From the NCBI RefSeq assembly GCF_964204645.1, contig NC_134027.1, forward strand, positions 25,346,485 to 25,410,484: 64,000 bases of DNA. Direction: 5' to 3'. Positions 10,626 to 23,400 of this stretch are shown piece by piece (position 1 is the stretch's first letter; each line of letters opens with the position of its first letter). The translations under genes and the position numbers were made by a program. A model generated the notes under the pieces. That model did no database searches. It had not been told where the DNA came from and saw only the letters and a list, made by a program, of their open reading frames with translations. Origin of the DNA: Tubulanus polymorphus. Its lineage: Eukaryota; Nemertea; Palaeonemertea; Tubulaniformes; Tubulanidae.

Positions 10626-13385
10626 CTAATGCCAAACGACCTGACTCGGATGATTGACACTTCCTAGTTTATAATAACGCGCGTTCGACTGAGGGTCGTT
10701 TGATGATATTTCGTATGTTCTGGATTGATGATCTCCTTCAGACTGACCGACTGAACCATCACCTTTCAATACCGAGATACATTTCCAGTTATCCAAATAG
10801 TTTGCTGTAAATAGAGAATAAATATATCAACATTTATTGCGCCAATGATTATTATATAAATTACCTATCATAAACTATACATTTCAATATGTATTCTATA
10901 TCTTGTATATTGATAATACAATGGAAATTGAAGTTCAATGATTGATTGAACACTTCTCCAAATTTCCCTGCCACTGCCTCTGGTTCCTCAGTTACAGAGT
11001 GGTTTCTTTGTCTAACCACCAAAGTTTGGGTTTATAAGAAACATCAAACCTGCTTGTCTCAAACGGTGCTCAGTATGGGTTATGAGAAATGTCTTACCTT
11101 TCCAAAGTCTTACGCAGCCATCGTCACCGGAAGAAGCCAAGATTGTTCCAGTTATGTTCCATCCAATTCTCCATACCTAAATAGACCGGAATATCATCAC
11201 ACCGGTCCACACAAAGAAATAACGTTTTTCTTTCGTTCATTACCTGTGAGTTGTGTTCTTCAAATTGAGCTGCTTGCCGGATTTCAAATTTTGTTCCCGA
11301 GGCCTGGTTGGATGTTGTTTCTTTTCTGGAAAAAAGAAAGATTCAAACTTATAATAACAATGATAAATTCATTTTCGATACACAGCACTATTTTCTACAA
11401 CTTACCGATTAGGTTTCAATATCAGAACGCGTATATCCTTCGAGGCTATTGCCAACATGTGATACGACCGTCCGAGATTCGGAGCAAATTCAACATCGCT
11501 GACAGGATCGGTCACCGATAAAATACTCTCGACCTTGTTCCACTTTCTGGAAAATGCGATCAAGAAAATTAATGAGCTTATTTCCGATGAACCGGGTTTG
11601 AAAAGGGTCGGTCAGATCGACGGATACCTCGAAGTGTCGTTATATTCGTAAACCTGAACTTTACCACCGGCGTTAGCGTTAGCATCGTTACTACCTACGG
11701 CTAACAGTGGAGAATGAACCCTGAAATATACAATTCATTTACACTGAGAAAACACCTCGTTTCACACCATCATCGATACTATCTCACAATTCAGTTTCAT
11801 CAGTGTTCTACACAATGGGTTTTTAGGTGGCGGCCACCCGTCATTTTTACATCCACTCCTCTGAAAATCAATTACCCCTGTTATGTTAAAAAGTCTGCTG
11901 CCCCCTACGAAGTTGATGTCACTTGACAATTGCTTTGCTAAGAAGTGAGCTTTAACTTTGCTTGCCATTTTATGGACAGACCTAAAGCACATAACCGCAA
12001 GACCTCTATTGTATAACACAGAAATTAGAATTAAGTTACCGTGAATGATTCCATGAAAGACAACTGCAGCTGAGTTTGTTAATGATTTCATGCTGTAACG
12101 TCCAAGAACTTAAATTCATCACATCCGGTGCTTCGTAGATTCTTACTACACCATCAGCTGAACATGTGGCCTGTTATAGAAATGTTTGGTTTTAGTCATT
12201 AAGTTAGTTAGGTCTAAAATCGACTCATATATCGTCAGACTAAAAATTTCCAATTTCAGAATCAAAGCCTCCGATGCTGGACTGAATTTGTAAGGAATAC
12301 ACAAAAAAAGAGCATGACATCAAACCATCAAATATATCAGACGGACAATTCCCTTTGACAAGATCAGAGATACTTGACTACTTAGAACTTGACTACTAAG
12401 ATCTTGACTACTCGCAACTGAAACTAGATTCTTACCAACTGTAAACCGAGGTGTTTAGGTGCAAACTTGACATCAGTAACAGAAGTCCGACTGTCGACTA
12501 GACTGTTACGTTTCACCCAATGACTGCGACCCCCATCAATTGACGGCTCACCAACTGAAATCATAACGGAACCAATAAATGGGCACTCTTAAATAATGGA
12601 TGGAAACTGTTCGATTTTAAGCGTGATCTCAACAAATATCCTGACTTCGACTTATTCCTGATTGAGGGTATTATCGAACTATCATAAGACCCACCTGAAA
12701 ACTGAAAGAGACATTACCTAATTCTTCCCAGACAGCTGCTGTACGATCAAACGAACAAGTAGCGATCACCTGACCAAATTCAGGATGCGCCCACGTCACT
12801 TTCCACACAGAACCGCTGTGAGTCTGTGCAAAATAAAGAAAAATAGGATAAAAAATCATTCGTGAAAATTATTAGTTACGTTGGCTTCCGGTTAATCGAT
12901 ACCTTCCAGTAAGCTGTACAATGCCATTCGCCATCTTCACCTAAATCCCATATCTGAAATAATCAATACAGAATATAAGTCGTATAAGGGGATGAAAATT
13001 GATCTGAGCGCTACACACGGCCTCATCCGCAGCGAAGCAGTTTAGCGTGTCCCCGACCCTAAATGGTTATGTACCTTCACCTAACCGTAACTATTAACTT
13101 TTAATAACACCAGCGCCACACAGTGGACAGTCGACCCAAACTGCAGTAAGACCCCTCATCCTTCCTTAGATGATGATAGGCAATTTTAGAACATTATTAT
13201 TTGATTACAATCATAAATCAATTAAATTTTATTGAGAGAGATAATTAATTATTTTGATTGCTGCGCAAACTAACTTTAACGCTCTGATCGCTGGAACACG
13301 TAGCCATACGCCTGCCGTGATAATCAAACGATACATCGTGTATTAGATCTTTATGTTCCACTGGAATGCTCTTAGCTACAAACAT
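10626..13385 (-). CDS. SEH1L: Nucleoporin SEH1 (WD40 protein), 10 coding exons
   Basis: SEH1 is a WD40 beta-propeller of the Nup107-160 (Y) nuclear pore subcomplex and also a subunit of GATOR2, which acts upstream of TORC1. Coding exons on the minus strand are 13385-13275, 12953-12903, 12823-12718, 12554-12436, 12170-12040, 11720-11628, 11546-11406, 11325-11244, 11176-11098 and 10804-10626. They join in frame to 363 aa, close to the 360-aa vertebrate form. The start reads [20 protein letters not shown]. Family-specific blocks are [20 protein letters not shown] (exon 1), [23 protein letters not shown] (exon 3), [19 protein letters not shown] (exons 4-5) and [20 protein letters not shown] (exons 9-10). 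The C-terminal tail after the last blade is short and not conserved. Intron 6 has U12-like signals (see findings). SEC13 is the nearest paralogue, but the listed blocks are SEH1-type. Confidence 0.96.
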
Positions 13386-16300
13386 CGCGGCAGAACCAGC
13401 ACGGGGGAACCCGGAAATTCAAAGAAAGATGGGGAATTCCCGATTTGCGTAAATCGCGGATTCGGCATATACATCATCGCCGATTCGCAATTGCTCAAAC
13501 GATGCTTTCGTAGAAATAAACACTTTTTTAGATGTCTTTTTTGTTTCATCTCTTTGCTTTTTGTATACATATTTGTTTGATTTCCATGAAATAAATTTGA
13601 AATCATAAGCGGACGCACCGGAGTTTTGCATAAATCGCGGATCGCGGAATCAGAGGTGGACTCTCCGACCTGTAGACGGTGCTTCGGTAGATTGATAGAG
13701 ATTTTAAAAAATTTGTTTTTGTGCGTAAGCCTTTCATATTGTGAAATACCGTACGATGAATACCGCAATAACAGTGAGTTTAACTGGAGCAAGATGAATC
13801 AGCAGTGAATTTAATGAAGAAAAGGTAAGACACAAGATTTTAATTTATTTCATCATCATTTTCGGGATTCAGAAAGAGTTCGTCCGATAGATCAGAACTC
13901 TAATGTCTGTGACAGTCTGTGTGATGCTGCTACTTTTTAACGCTGCTACTCTTCTTGCTACTTGCTGAAAAGTGACTGCTGTTTACTTAGTCACCTTAGT
14001 GTTTAGTACTTTTAATAGATAGGTATTTCCATGGGCCCTTCGTCCACTGGCAGGGCACTGGCACTAAAATCATACCCCCCTAATTCTTAACTAATGCAGC
14101 GGATGGAAAAGGTGACCTTCTAGAATACGACGTACCGGCGACAAAATGGGTACCGGTACTGTGAAGGGCATTCTTTTTAGATTTTCTTTAAGGCTGGGAC
14201 ATTATTGACAATGTCACAGGTGCCCTCTCGCTGTAGTTGGGTCTAAACCTGTTTGAGGTTTTCGCGATTCGAAGCTTTTACCTTAAAACCGACGATTGCT
14301 CATTAAGAACGACCATTGTCCCTCTGACTCGCCCCGAATTCAACTGCCTCATTCATTTGAAAGAAATTGATTGATCCCGGCGCAATTCATACATTTTATC
14401 GTGGCTGGTGCCATCATAAGATAACATAAGATAAGATTGCGAAAGTACGGACAGTCAAGGACATCTAGCCAGGATTTTAAAAGTTGTAGGTATGAAAACT
14501 TGAAATTGATGGTAATTCAATGCAGTACAGAATCAACAGAGTTTAGTTTTAATAATCTCAACCCTGTTTAGAGTCTTAGACTCATCTAGTAAGTTTAGAT
14601 TTGAATTAAAAGTATTTTGAAAATCATAACTTTGCCAAAAAACTGTAGGCAGGCCTAGGCCCACAGTGTAACATAACTAGCTAGCTACACCCCAGGACCC
14701 AGGTGAGTGTGAGTTGTGAGTGAGTTAAATCTTAACTCGGAACTGCCGAACTGGACCCTGAATATGAAATAGGGGCCTACAGGACAAGGACAATACAGAT
14801 ACAAGCTGTGTAGGCCTACTTTTTGTATTGTCCTCGTCCTGTATTTCATTTTCATTTCAATATCGTCATTCTTTATTTAGCCCAACGCTTTTCAGTGTTT
14901 TCTAATTTTCTCAAAATAAAAACCAATCGACATTATTCGTGCTATTTATATGAAAACTGACCTCGAAATGAGTTTTATTTCTTAGTATTAAATCTGCATT
15001 CTGGAAATAGCTTTTTGTTCGTCGTGGATCGTCAAATACAGATTCTAGGCCTAAACTCTTTTATTCAGTAATACGACGAAAATCCCAATTGCCCATTCAT
15101 AAAATCGACTATCTATTGATATAATCAATAAAAGCCATTAGCCCGTAAATCCTCGAACTTCCTGGAAAAGTTCTTGTGAAATCATTAATTAGATAGCATG
15201 CGTGTCCTATTTTTTTTTTCTTTGTTAATATACGTCCATTGGACTCATTGAATCATTTTTGGACTTTGATTTAAAAATCTACTAAAACAGCGGTTAATCG
15301 GATACGACCAGTTCAGTGTTCGAGTCTATAAAAGTAGTTTGTAATTTAGCCGATCTTGGTTTTCGCTCTAAAGGACTTGTACTACTTGCAGGTTAGTTAT
15401 TCTTACCATCGTAAGTGACCTAATCGTTGGTGTTAAAGCTTTGATTTTTCATTTTTATTTGTGTCAACTTAAACACAGTTTTACTTGTTCAGGCAGGCCC
15501 ATAGCCAGCCATGTCTGGGGGGTTCAATTACCGCTATCACGAAAGTGGTGCTTTCTATAGAATCCCCATGCGAATGTCAGGTGCTGAAAAGTTTTAGAAA
15601 TTAGATAAAAGAGGAGCAATTACACAACTAATAGTATATTTGGGGTCTGAAATTGTTCTTCATACAATTTCGCCTAAAAATCAAGTAAGTTTGGAAGCAT
15701 GCGCATATTTTGAAGGAAAACAAATTTAAAAAGTGTTACCACTGAGTGAATCTTTTGAAATTTTTTTTTTCAACCGGGACAACTGTTCAAACTGGTGCCT
15801 AGTGGGTCCATGCCTGTTTGACTCAAGCCAGATTTGTCCAAACTAAAAACGTTGGACCAGGCCCAGTCGAAGGCCTAGTTCAAGCCAGTTTGGTGCAGTA
15901 TTATCTTTGTGTGATTGTGGATTTTCCTACCTGTTTTAAAATTGGAAATTTGGCAAAATATGTACTTAATAAGCTTTCCCTTCTCTGTCCTTTTTCCATT
16001 AGCAGAAATATCTCAATCTGGAGATATAGGGTCCATAGTCATTTAACAAATCCTGTTCAGTTGGGTTCACATTCAATTGTACTTAAACCATAAATCTTTC
16101 CGTATCGCGAAGTGTAAACAACATTATTATGAATATCAGTGAATAACGATTTTGCGATGAGATATTTATTCAGTTTTTGTCCCGAAAAACAGCTACCAGT
16201 TCACGTTATTGTTATTCAAACGTGTTCGTAAACACGGATATTGTGTCAACTTTAGATCCTGATTTTATATCGGTTTAGTAAATCAGATGCACTGTATTCA

Positions 16301-16539
16301 AAGTAGGAAAACAAAGTTCGAAGTGAAAACACTCATTTCGGATCGCATAACGAACAGGATTACATGTTTTGTTGAAGTATGTTGAACCGAGGGGGGGGGG
16401 AGTTTTTGATGGACATTTTTTTTTGCAACTGTGGAACTGGACCCTGAAGTTTAGCCGTTGAGATGAACCCCAACTGGTCTTTAAATTTTAAATTCAAATT
16501 TTCTCTCCGATTTTTTTTTTTCAGTCTCGAATCGAGAAA
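13386..16539. promoter_or_regulatory. Divergent intergenic region between SEH1L and NEURL2
   Basis: The two genes point away from each other across about 3.15 kb, so both promoters should lie here. The phrase AAATCGCGGATTCGG near the SEH1L side recurs at about 13447 and 13633. A 17-bp inverted repeat (AGGACAAGGACAATACA and its complement) lies at 14778-14841. Next to 16540 a T-rich tract ending in CAG at 16523 looks like a splice acceptor, so NEURL2 may have an upstream non-coding exon. No TATA box is identified with confidence. Confidence 0.35.
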
Positions 16540-18406
16540 ATGCCTACGCGATTTCACAAATTCCACGGATTGAACATACAGTTAAAAGATGACCGAACGG
16601 TCGCGTGTCGATTGCGCAGTTTCGCGCACGCGATCAGCTTCAGCGAGAAACCGCTGTCGCCGGGCGAGATATTCCTCATCGAGATCGAACAGAATGAGGG
16701 TGGCTGGAGCGGGCATCTGCGCATCGGACTGACGCAGCACGATCCGTCGAAGCCGTTCGATCTGCCGCAGTACGCGCTGCCCGACCTGGCGAGTATGGGT
16801 AAAACGTGGGTGTTCGCCGTGACGAAATCGCACAATCGCGTTTACGTGGAGGACGTGAGCGGCGACTGGCCGGTGAAAAAACCGTACGAGTCGATAATCG
16901 GCGACGGGCCGTACATACGCTCGAGTCGCGGTTACTTCATCCGCGCGCACCTGAAACCGGCGATCAAACGCGACGCGGCGGCGACCGACTCGGCCGGAGA
17001 GAACGATGACGACGACGACGAGAACGCGCTGCTCGCGACCGACGTCGGGAGTCGCATCGGAGTCATGTACGCCGTCGATAACGGTAAAGCCGATATGCAT
17101 TTTATAATCAACGGCGAAGATCAGGGACCGTGCGCGCGCGATATTCCGTTTCGAGACGGTCCCCTGTACGCGATGGTCGACGTTTACGGAACGACGAAAC
17201 AAGTTCGAGTCATGCAATTATACGAAGGTAAGCAACGACGCGAACAACTGACCGGGTCCACACGACTTCTCGATTTCTTTAAAACTCCTTCTTAACAGAA
17301 AATGCTTTTAAAGGTGCTTGGAATACCTTTGATTTGAGCGAAACGCCAGAAACTCTTTTAATTTTGAGAAATAGGCTATTAAAAATTTTTGTCTAGTTTG
17401 TAGTTGTACAGTAGACTACGCCTTAATCCGTACAGCTGGGACTAGGATTCTTAGCTACCCGATTAGGCAGTTACTGAATTAGAAACCGAGTATTAGTAAA
17501 GGATAAAGATTTGCTTCCAAAACTAGTGAATTAACGTTTTAACTAGATCTACACTACCAATTTAGTAGGAGTCCACAGTAAAATGGGGCTATGAAATCGA
17601 TGCAGATGCTTTCTGGATATATGAAATTCTCTCTTCTAAAACTCCTTGAAAACTCCATATGTTCAAGAATGACTGATCTGAAGGGACCCTGACAGATAAA
17701 TTATCGGTCAACGGTCGATTGTGAATTCTAAAGTTCAAATAGATTTAGTCTAGTCGATATACGTAGCTTTGACGTACACGGGGTAATAGTGATCTTATTC
17801 ATGTTCAGGCGGTTATTTTAAGAAATCCTTCATGAACAATACAACAATTGATGTTATCTGACATTTCTTATTCGAACTGTTTCAAGATATATCAAAATCT
17901 CGTCATCAATTATGATAACGATAGTGATTACTGTTCCTCTGACTGGGTGGCCACTTACCTGAAGTCAGGAAAAGTCAGGGAATCGTCTGGGAATTGGTAA
18001 AAAATTAAGCTAAAAATCAGAGAAAGTCGGGGAAATGTGTTGAGAAACAGTTTCTGTCTATGTCTTACATATTTGACTGTGTTGATTGATTGAATTCTAA
18101 GCAGATCAAGTCAGGGAAAATAACGCGCATGTCGGGGAATAGTCAGGGGAAAAGCAAGTTAAATATAAGCAGCCACCCTGTCTGATGATGAGATCTTTGA
18201 AAAAAATACTATTTTTCACATTTTCACGAGTTTGTTGAAATTAATGGCGTCCTTTTTCTTCCATTGCAGATATTTCGTTACAGATGTTCTGCCGCGATAC
18301 GATTCGAAAGCACATTCGTAAAGACGGCCACTATGGCAGCAACGGTTGTATCGATCAGCTTCCGTTGCCGAGAAAAATCAAGGACTATTTGAGTTATCAC
18401 GAATGA
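16540..18406 (+). CDS. NEURL2: Neuralized-like protein 2 (NHR domain plus SOCS box), 2 coding exons
   Basis: NEURL2 (Ozz) is the substrate-binding adaptor of an elongin/cullin-5 type ubiquitin ligase. Exons 16540-17227 and 18270-18406 join in frame to 274 aa; the vertebrate protein is about 285 aa. The N-terminal NHR domain begins FHKFHGLNIQL and contains RTVACRLRSFAHAISFSEKP and GHLRIGLTQHDPS; it continues to about residue 228 (DGPLYAMVDVYG). The second exon encodes a SOCS box: the BC-box LQMFCRDTIR (residues 233-242) would bind elongin C and LPLP (260-263) matches the cullin-5 box. An acidic insert (DDDDDEN, about residues 155-161) interrupts the NHR region. The first exon is very CpG-rich, unlike its intron. 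The ATG at 16540 gives the conserved N terminus. Its muscle role is known in vertebrates only. Confidence 0.95.
17945..18179. mobile_element. Short TIR element of the GGGTGGCCACTTACCTGA family in the NEURL2 intron
   Basis: About 235 bp beginning GGGTGGCCACTTACCTGA and ending AAGCAGCCACCCTG, with inverted-repeat termini and no coding capacity. Related or partial copies lie at 241-402, 26.83-27.24 kb, 27.79 kb, 54.61-54.75 kb, 56.86-57.16 kb, 57.64-57.71 kb and 61.00-61.24 kb, making it the most abundant family here. Confidence 0.7.
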
Positions 18407-19123
18407 TTAGTAATGACGCATTTGAGTTTGCGGTGCCAAATTTAATTCTTATTTAGTTGTCTGAAGGTGCTGAAAGTAGAAAGCTTAAAACAATCGGGAT
18501 AAAATCCCGCGCGGTGTTAGTCCAGTGATTGATTGTTCGGTGTGTGTTGGCTAATCGATATTACGCTTCCTGCATCCATCCACAATGCTGGGTTCGGTTT
18601 TGCGAAAAAGTCGACGAAAACCTAATCGTCAAAATCTCGTTTGAAGGACGCCAGACGGTTTTCAGAGTCGACCGAAAGTTCAGAGTGTAAGGTGTACTTG
18701 ATAACAAAGTGATAAGATAGTTGAACTCTCTCAATTCTCTATCTACTAATTATAAGTCAAATATTACCGGTTTCTTTCGCATGGAAAGACACATTATTTT
18801 CTCAGATTATGGTAAACTATGGTAAAAACTTTTCTAAGTTTGTCCGAGAATTATTTTAATGTATGTGCGTTGATGAAAAGGTTATTTTGTGAAAGAATAT
18901 TTTGTTCGCTCTCGAATTCAATTCTTTAATTGTGGATCAAATTTGGTTTGAGTTTGACTCTTGAGTAAGTTTACGTGAGTTTATACAAGCTTGTTCCAGT
19001 TGCTAGAAAATGGTTAGAACATTTACCTTGATACCGCGTTGTTAGAATTTATGTCGTGGTTAATTTAACCCACTTTTTAACAACTGGTCCCATTAACTGT
19101 CAAACTGGATCCAGCTCTTCGTA

Positions 19124-19323
19124 AAGCCCAACGCACACAGCACCGAAAAAAACGTTTTTTCCTCGTGAAAAAACGTTTTCGATGTTTTTTGTCATGCCGT
19201 GTGCGGGGGAGGCAAAACGAAAAACGCCAAGCTGAAAAACGTTTTTCACGAGCAAAAAACGTTTTCTGAAAAACGTGTTTTCTGTTTCGGCGAAACAAAT
19301 GTTTTGCTATGTGCGTTGGGCTT
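19124..19323. mobile_element. 200-bp TIR element with AAGCCCAACGCACA ends, in the NEURL2 3' UTR
   Basis: The ends AAGCCCAACGCACACAGCA and TGCTATGTGCGTTGGGCTT are inverted repeats with one mismatch in 19 bases, and TA flanks both sides. The interior carries repeated AAAACGTTTT palindromes. The size, TA duplication and lack of a gene fit a MITE of a TA-inserting superfamily. It lies between the NEURL2 stop codon and its candidate poly(A) signal. Confidence 0.8.
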
Positions 19324-19918
19324 TAGAATGAGTAAATTTCATCTGGATTGAGTATGGTTGAACTGTTTTGCTTGAATATGAAAAAAAGCAATTCATTTTA
19401 AGCTGTCTCGGCATACAAAAAACAAGGAAGCCTTGAAATATCTGTCTTTAAAAAATTGAAATACTCTTTCTTGGTTTTTGAAATTGATCGGCTCTAAGAG
19501 CCTTCGAAAAGTGATGGCTGCTTCGATAAATCCTCCTATGACATCATTAACAATCGATTGGAAGGTGCATCAGAAAGTGCAAGCTTAATGAGGAAATTGA
19601 GGGACTATGGATGCTGCCATCTTTTTAGGGTCTCTAAGACATGTGGGTCCCTGAAATTAAGAGGAAAAAAAGTTCTATCGGTGTCCGGTGTATTTCTGAA
19701 AAATGAATTAACGTCTCCCAAATTTGTCTCTGGCTAACATGGACTACTGTCAATTATACATTTTATTTTTTATATACCCTTATCTCGATTATAAATAGGA
19801 AAACACCATCTGGATGGTGTGTGAGGATTATACACCTTTGGTTGGTTGTATGCGCAGCATATCTTTAGTGTAACAATTATCATGTATATATTATATGCTT
19901 AATTAACTTGTACAGCAA

Positions 19919-19924
19919 AATAAA
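19919..19924 (+). terminator. Candidate poly(A) signal of NEURL2
   Basis: AATAAA is followed within 20-40 bases by a GTTGTGTTTATC-type GU-rich stretch, about 1.5 kb after the stop codon. It is the most convincing signal before the transketolase start. Confidence 0.5.
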
Positions 19925-20114
19925 TGCATAAGTTGTGTTTATCATAATCTTTATTTGGCTTTGGTTTTTTTTTGGATTTGATGGAATTTCAAATATATAT
20001 TATTCTAAATAGCCAAGTACTGAGGATTTTTCATTGGAACTATTAATTCTACATCCTTGTAGGAAGTCTTCGGGAGAAGAGGGCTAAGTATAGGATAATT
20101 GTCATGAACGGGTG

Positions 20115-20400
20115 ACCACCCGCCGAATGACCGCTACATGACCAAATGCCGTTAGCTGCTGCCATCTAGTGGTTGACCAATCGTACGGTTGAGTGACCAT
20201 GTACCTCCATCAGGCGCTGCCATTAAGTGGATGCTCAATTTAAATGTTTTTATCTGACATTGCCATATGCATTTCAATAAATGTCAAAAAACAAGAAACA
20301 AATCTTCATTGTATACGAGAAGTCCCGAAACACGGTTGAGTGACCGCTAAATGACCTATGTACCGTCAGCTGCTGCCACCTGACGGCTGACCGGCACATC
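20115..20400. repeat. Degenerate repeats just upstream of transketolase
   Basis: Three diverged units contain GAGTGACC..AATGACC..GTCAGCTGCTGCCA..GGCTGACC phrases (around 20120, 20180 and 20335). The last one ends about 30 bases before the ATG at 20427, so it is probably within the promoter or 5' UTR. No known promoter element is recognised. Confidence 0.5.
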
Positions 20401-20426
20401 GCACACTCGCGTGAATAAACTGAAAC

Positions 20427-23400
20427 ATGGCTGAAGGAGATTATCATCGTCCCGATAGTAATAAATTACAGGCTCTTAAAGACCTGGCAAATAAACTGCG
20501 TGTTCACAGTATTGAAGCCACTAATGCCAGTAATTCGGGGTAAGTCTTATTTACAGCTGTCGTCTCATAATTCACTTCATTTGCAGCGTTTTCTAACCTT
20601 CGATTTAGATTAGCCTTGCTTGCCAGGGCAGAGAGAGGAAGGAATTGGGATTTGACCCCAGCTGTTGACCTCAGCGCCTGGTGTTGCAGCAGTATAAATC
20701 ACGCCACTTCATAAGCATAAATCAATTCATTGGATTAGCCAGTTAAATTAATCCTTTATAAATCATGTATAATCAATGAAAAAGCTCCAAAAACAAGGCA
20801 CTCTGCCGGATCAGTTCAGCCCCTTTTTCGGCAGAAAGAAAATTTTTTATATAGCCTGGATTCTGGAATTTACGCTATTCAATTTTTTGATGGTGCTCTT
20901 TAAGAATTAAAGTTGACCCTTGTTGAATTTTTTTGCAAATATCATCTCGTTCAAATTCTGCATCGAAACATATTTTTTAAATGCAGGCCTATAGATATAT
21001 TTCGTATATTTTTAAAATATTTTCATTAATTAATTCTACAGACACCCGACATCATGTTGCTCGATGGCGGAAATGATGTCGGTTTTGTTTTTCCACACGA
21101 TGAAATACAAAGTCTCCGAGCCGCGACATCCCAGCAACGATCGATTCATTCTGTCAAAGGTATGTTTGGAATTCATTTACGATTGTTTAAAATCCGAACG
21201 TCAATTTTGCATAGTTCACAATCTGGACTATCATTGCTTGATAACTTTAAAACTCTCAAGAATTATTTTCATTGACCTCACGTTTCCTTGAAATTTGAGA
21301 AATAATACTTGAATCCTTCAAACTGTGAAAAAGATTTTGGGAAATCTTAAATGAAAATTTTAAAGTCATTTGATAATATATAATAGTCCTCAATAATATG
21401 GTTTCTGGCCTTATATCACCAAAGTACCTTCAAAGTAGACAATATTTATAAAAGCGACCCAGCTGTCCAGACAATAGCACAGAGACCTCTTCACTTAGTT
21501 TAATTCAGGTTCCATATTCTTGATAAAGGTCAAGCATTAGACGATTGAATAGTTTCAGTTGTCCTCTAAACATGAAATAACGCACAAACAGTTTTTCCTC
21601 GAAAGGTGACCTGCTGTTTGTGCATTCTTTTTGGGGACGCATTTAAAACTCTCTAAAAAGAATTTCCAATATTTCTCCTTGAATCCAGTTCTTCAAAAAT
21701 TCTCAAATAACAAAAATAGAATGAACCCTTTACATAAACAGGGAGACTGACATGTTCTACCCTTACAGGGTTCATCCTCTGTGAACTATATAAAATGATA
21801 AATTTTCTAATTACAGGGTCATGCAGCTCCGATTTTGTACGCCGCCTGGGCCGAGGCCGGATTATTCCCCGTTTCCGACCTGATGAAACTGAGAAAAATA
21901 GACAGCGACCTTGAAGGACATCCGACACCGGTACGTCAGTATATTCTCTTCTAAGAAAAAGATAATTTATTCGCAAATTATATTGAATTAAGAGCACATT
22001 GTTGCTTAAAAGTATTTGTGCATTCACGAAAATGTTGCTGATTTTCTACAATTTTAAGCATTATGTCTATAGGGAGAAGTCGCTTGTACTCTTATTCATG
22101 TGAAAAGGGTTTCAGATTTTTGCTGAAAGTAGATTTATTGTTTTGGCGATGACAAAAGGATAATAAGTTTACCCCCGTGTAATTTAATTTCAGAGATTGA
22201 ATTTCGTCGATGTTGCTACCGGTTCTCTGGGGCAGGGTCTGGGTTGTGCTGCAGGAATGGCATACACCGGAAAGTACTTCGATAAAGCCAGGTATGTATA
22301 CATTCAAAACCACTGATAGTCAATGTAGTAACAGTCAACCTTGCTGTTTCTCGTCTCAAAGTTGCTCAAATTTTAAGAATTAAAATTTTTAAACTAAGTC
22401 GCAGCTATTTAGTTTAGATGATGTCATTATCAGCCAATCAGATATCCTGTTTTATTTTAAACTGGGTTTTCCCATGTATTGTTCTTCCGTGAAATTTACC
22501 TCAGCGATTATACCCGGATAAGCACCCGGTCTATTGTGGTAGGGGTTCGTGCCGTGGCTGAGTGTAACGATGCCATCAGGTTTGAACCCCTGCCGAGGGA
22601 GGCTGACACATTCACTGAAGCCTATACCTGCTATGCGGCAGTCGATGTCAATATTGAAGGATATTAACTTCCTAAGTCGTACATTTCGTTAAAAAAGAAA
22701 TTCCTAGATATTCGACTTATTCTTCAGTCGTACATTGTGTTAGTCAAATAAATATCGAATGGGCCGAACTTGGTTCGATGGTACGACTTATGCGAGGTTT
22801 ACTAACATACAGCCCGTGTTAGGGAGATCACACTGCAGTTATACCCAGTGTAAAGCCTAGCGCACATCGACACTGCGATTGGAGACAATTAGTTGCCAGG
22901 CAGTTTTCGGCGCATGAGAGCAACTGGCTGGATACAATCAGTTGCTCGAATTTGTCGATGTGAGCTAGCTTACGATTGGTTAGCGTCCATCCAGTTCTAC
23001 CCAGTTGCTCGTGTTCTACTTTTGAGCAACTAGTTGTACTCAGTTGCTCTGATATCCGTCGATGTGAGCGCTCCATAATCAACAACACATGGTTGTAACT
23101 GACTAAAACAAAGCTATTCGTCACGTGACTTGTGATGCCCTCAAGAATATTTGCTAAACCACATCTCAGTTGCTGTCGATGTGTGCGCTATGGACCTAGC
23201 GACCGGCATGAGCCACGCAGTTGCTGGTTTTTACTAAATTTTCGATGTGCGCGGGGTACTCGTTCACTAGCAACTAGTTGTCTCCAGTCGCTTTGTCGAT
23301 GTATGCTTAGCTTAAGAGGCTTTGTTGAAAACATTAATACCGGTACTTCGGAATATTTTTGAATAGAAACATCAGTTTCAAACATCTGTGGCTCGATTTT

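Noticed and set aside
10946-11521. 191-residue plus-strand open frame
   Set aside because: It runs antisense across SEH1L exons 7-9 and their introns, using a non-ATG start; no domain.
13376-13792. 138-residue minus-strand open frame overlapping the SEH1L start
   Set aside because: It is out of frame with SEH1L, has no recognisable domain and lies in the promoter-side region.
16582-17217. 211-residue minus-strand open frame opposite NEURL2 exon 1
   Set aside because: Antisense shadow of the CpG-rich NHR exon; the plus-strand reading is a recognised domain.
20176-20232. Upstream coding exon for transketolase
   Set aside because: The ATG at 20427 already gives the conserved N terminus; the upstream sequence is a degenerate repeat with no donor site in a suitable place.
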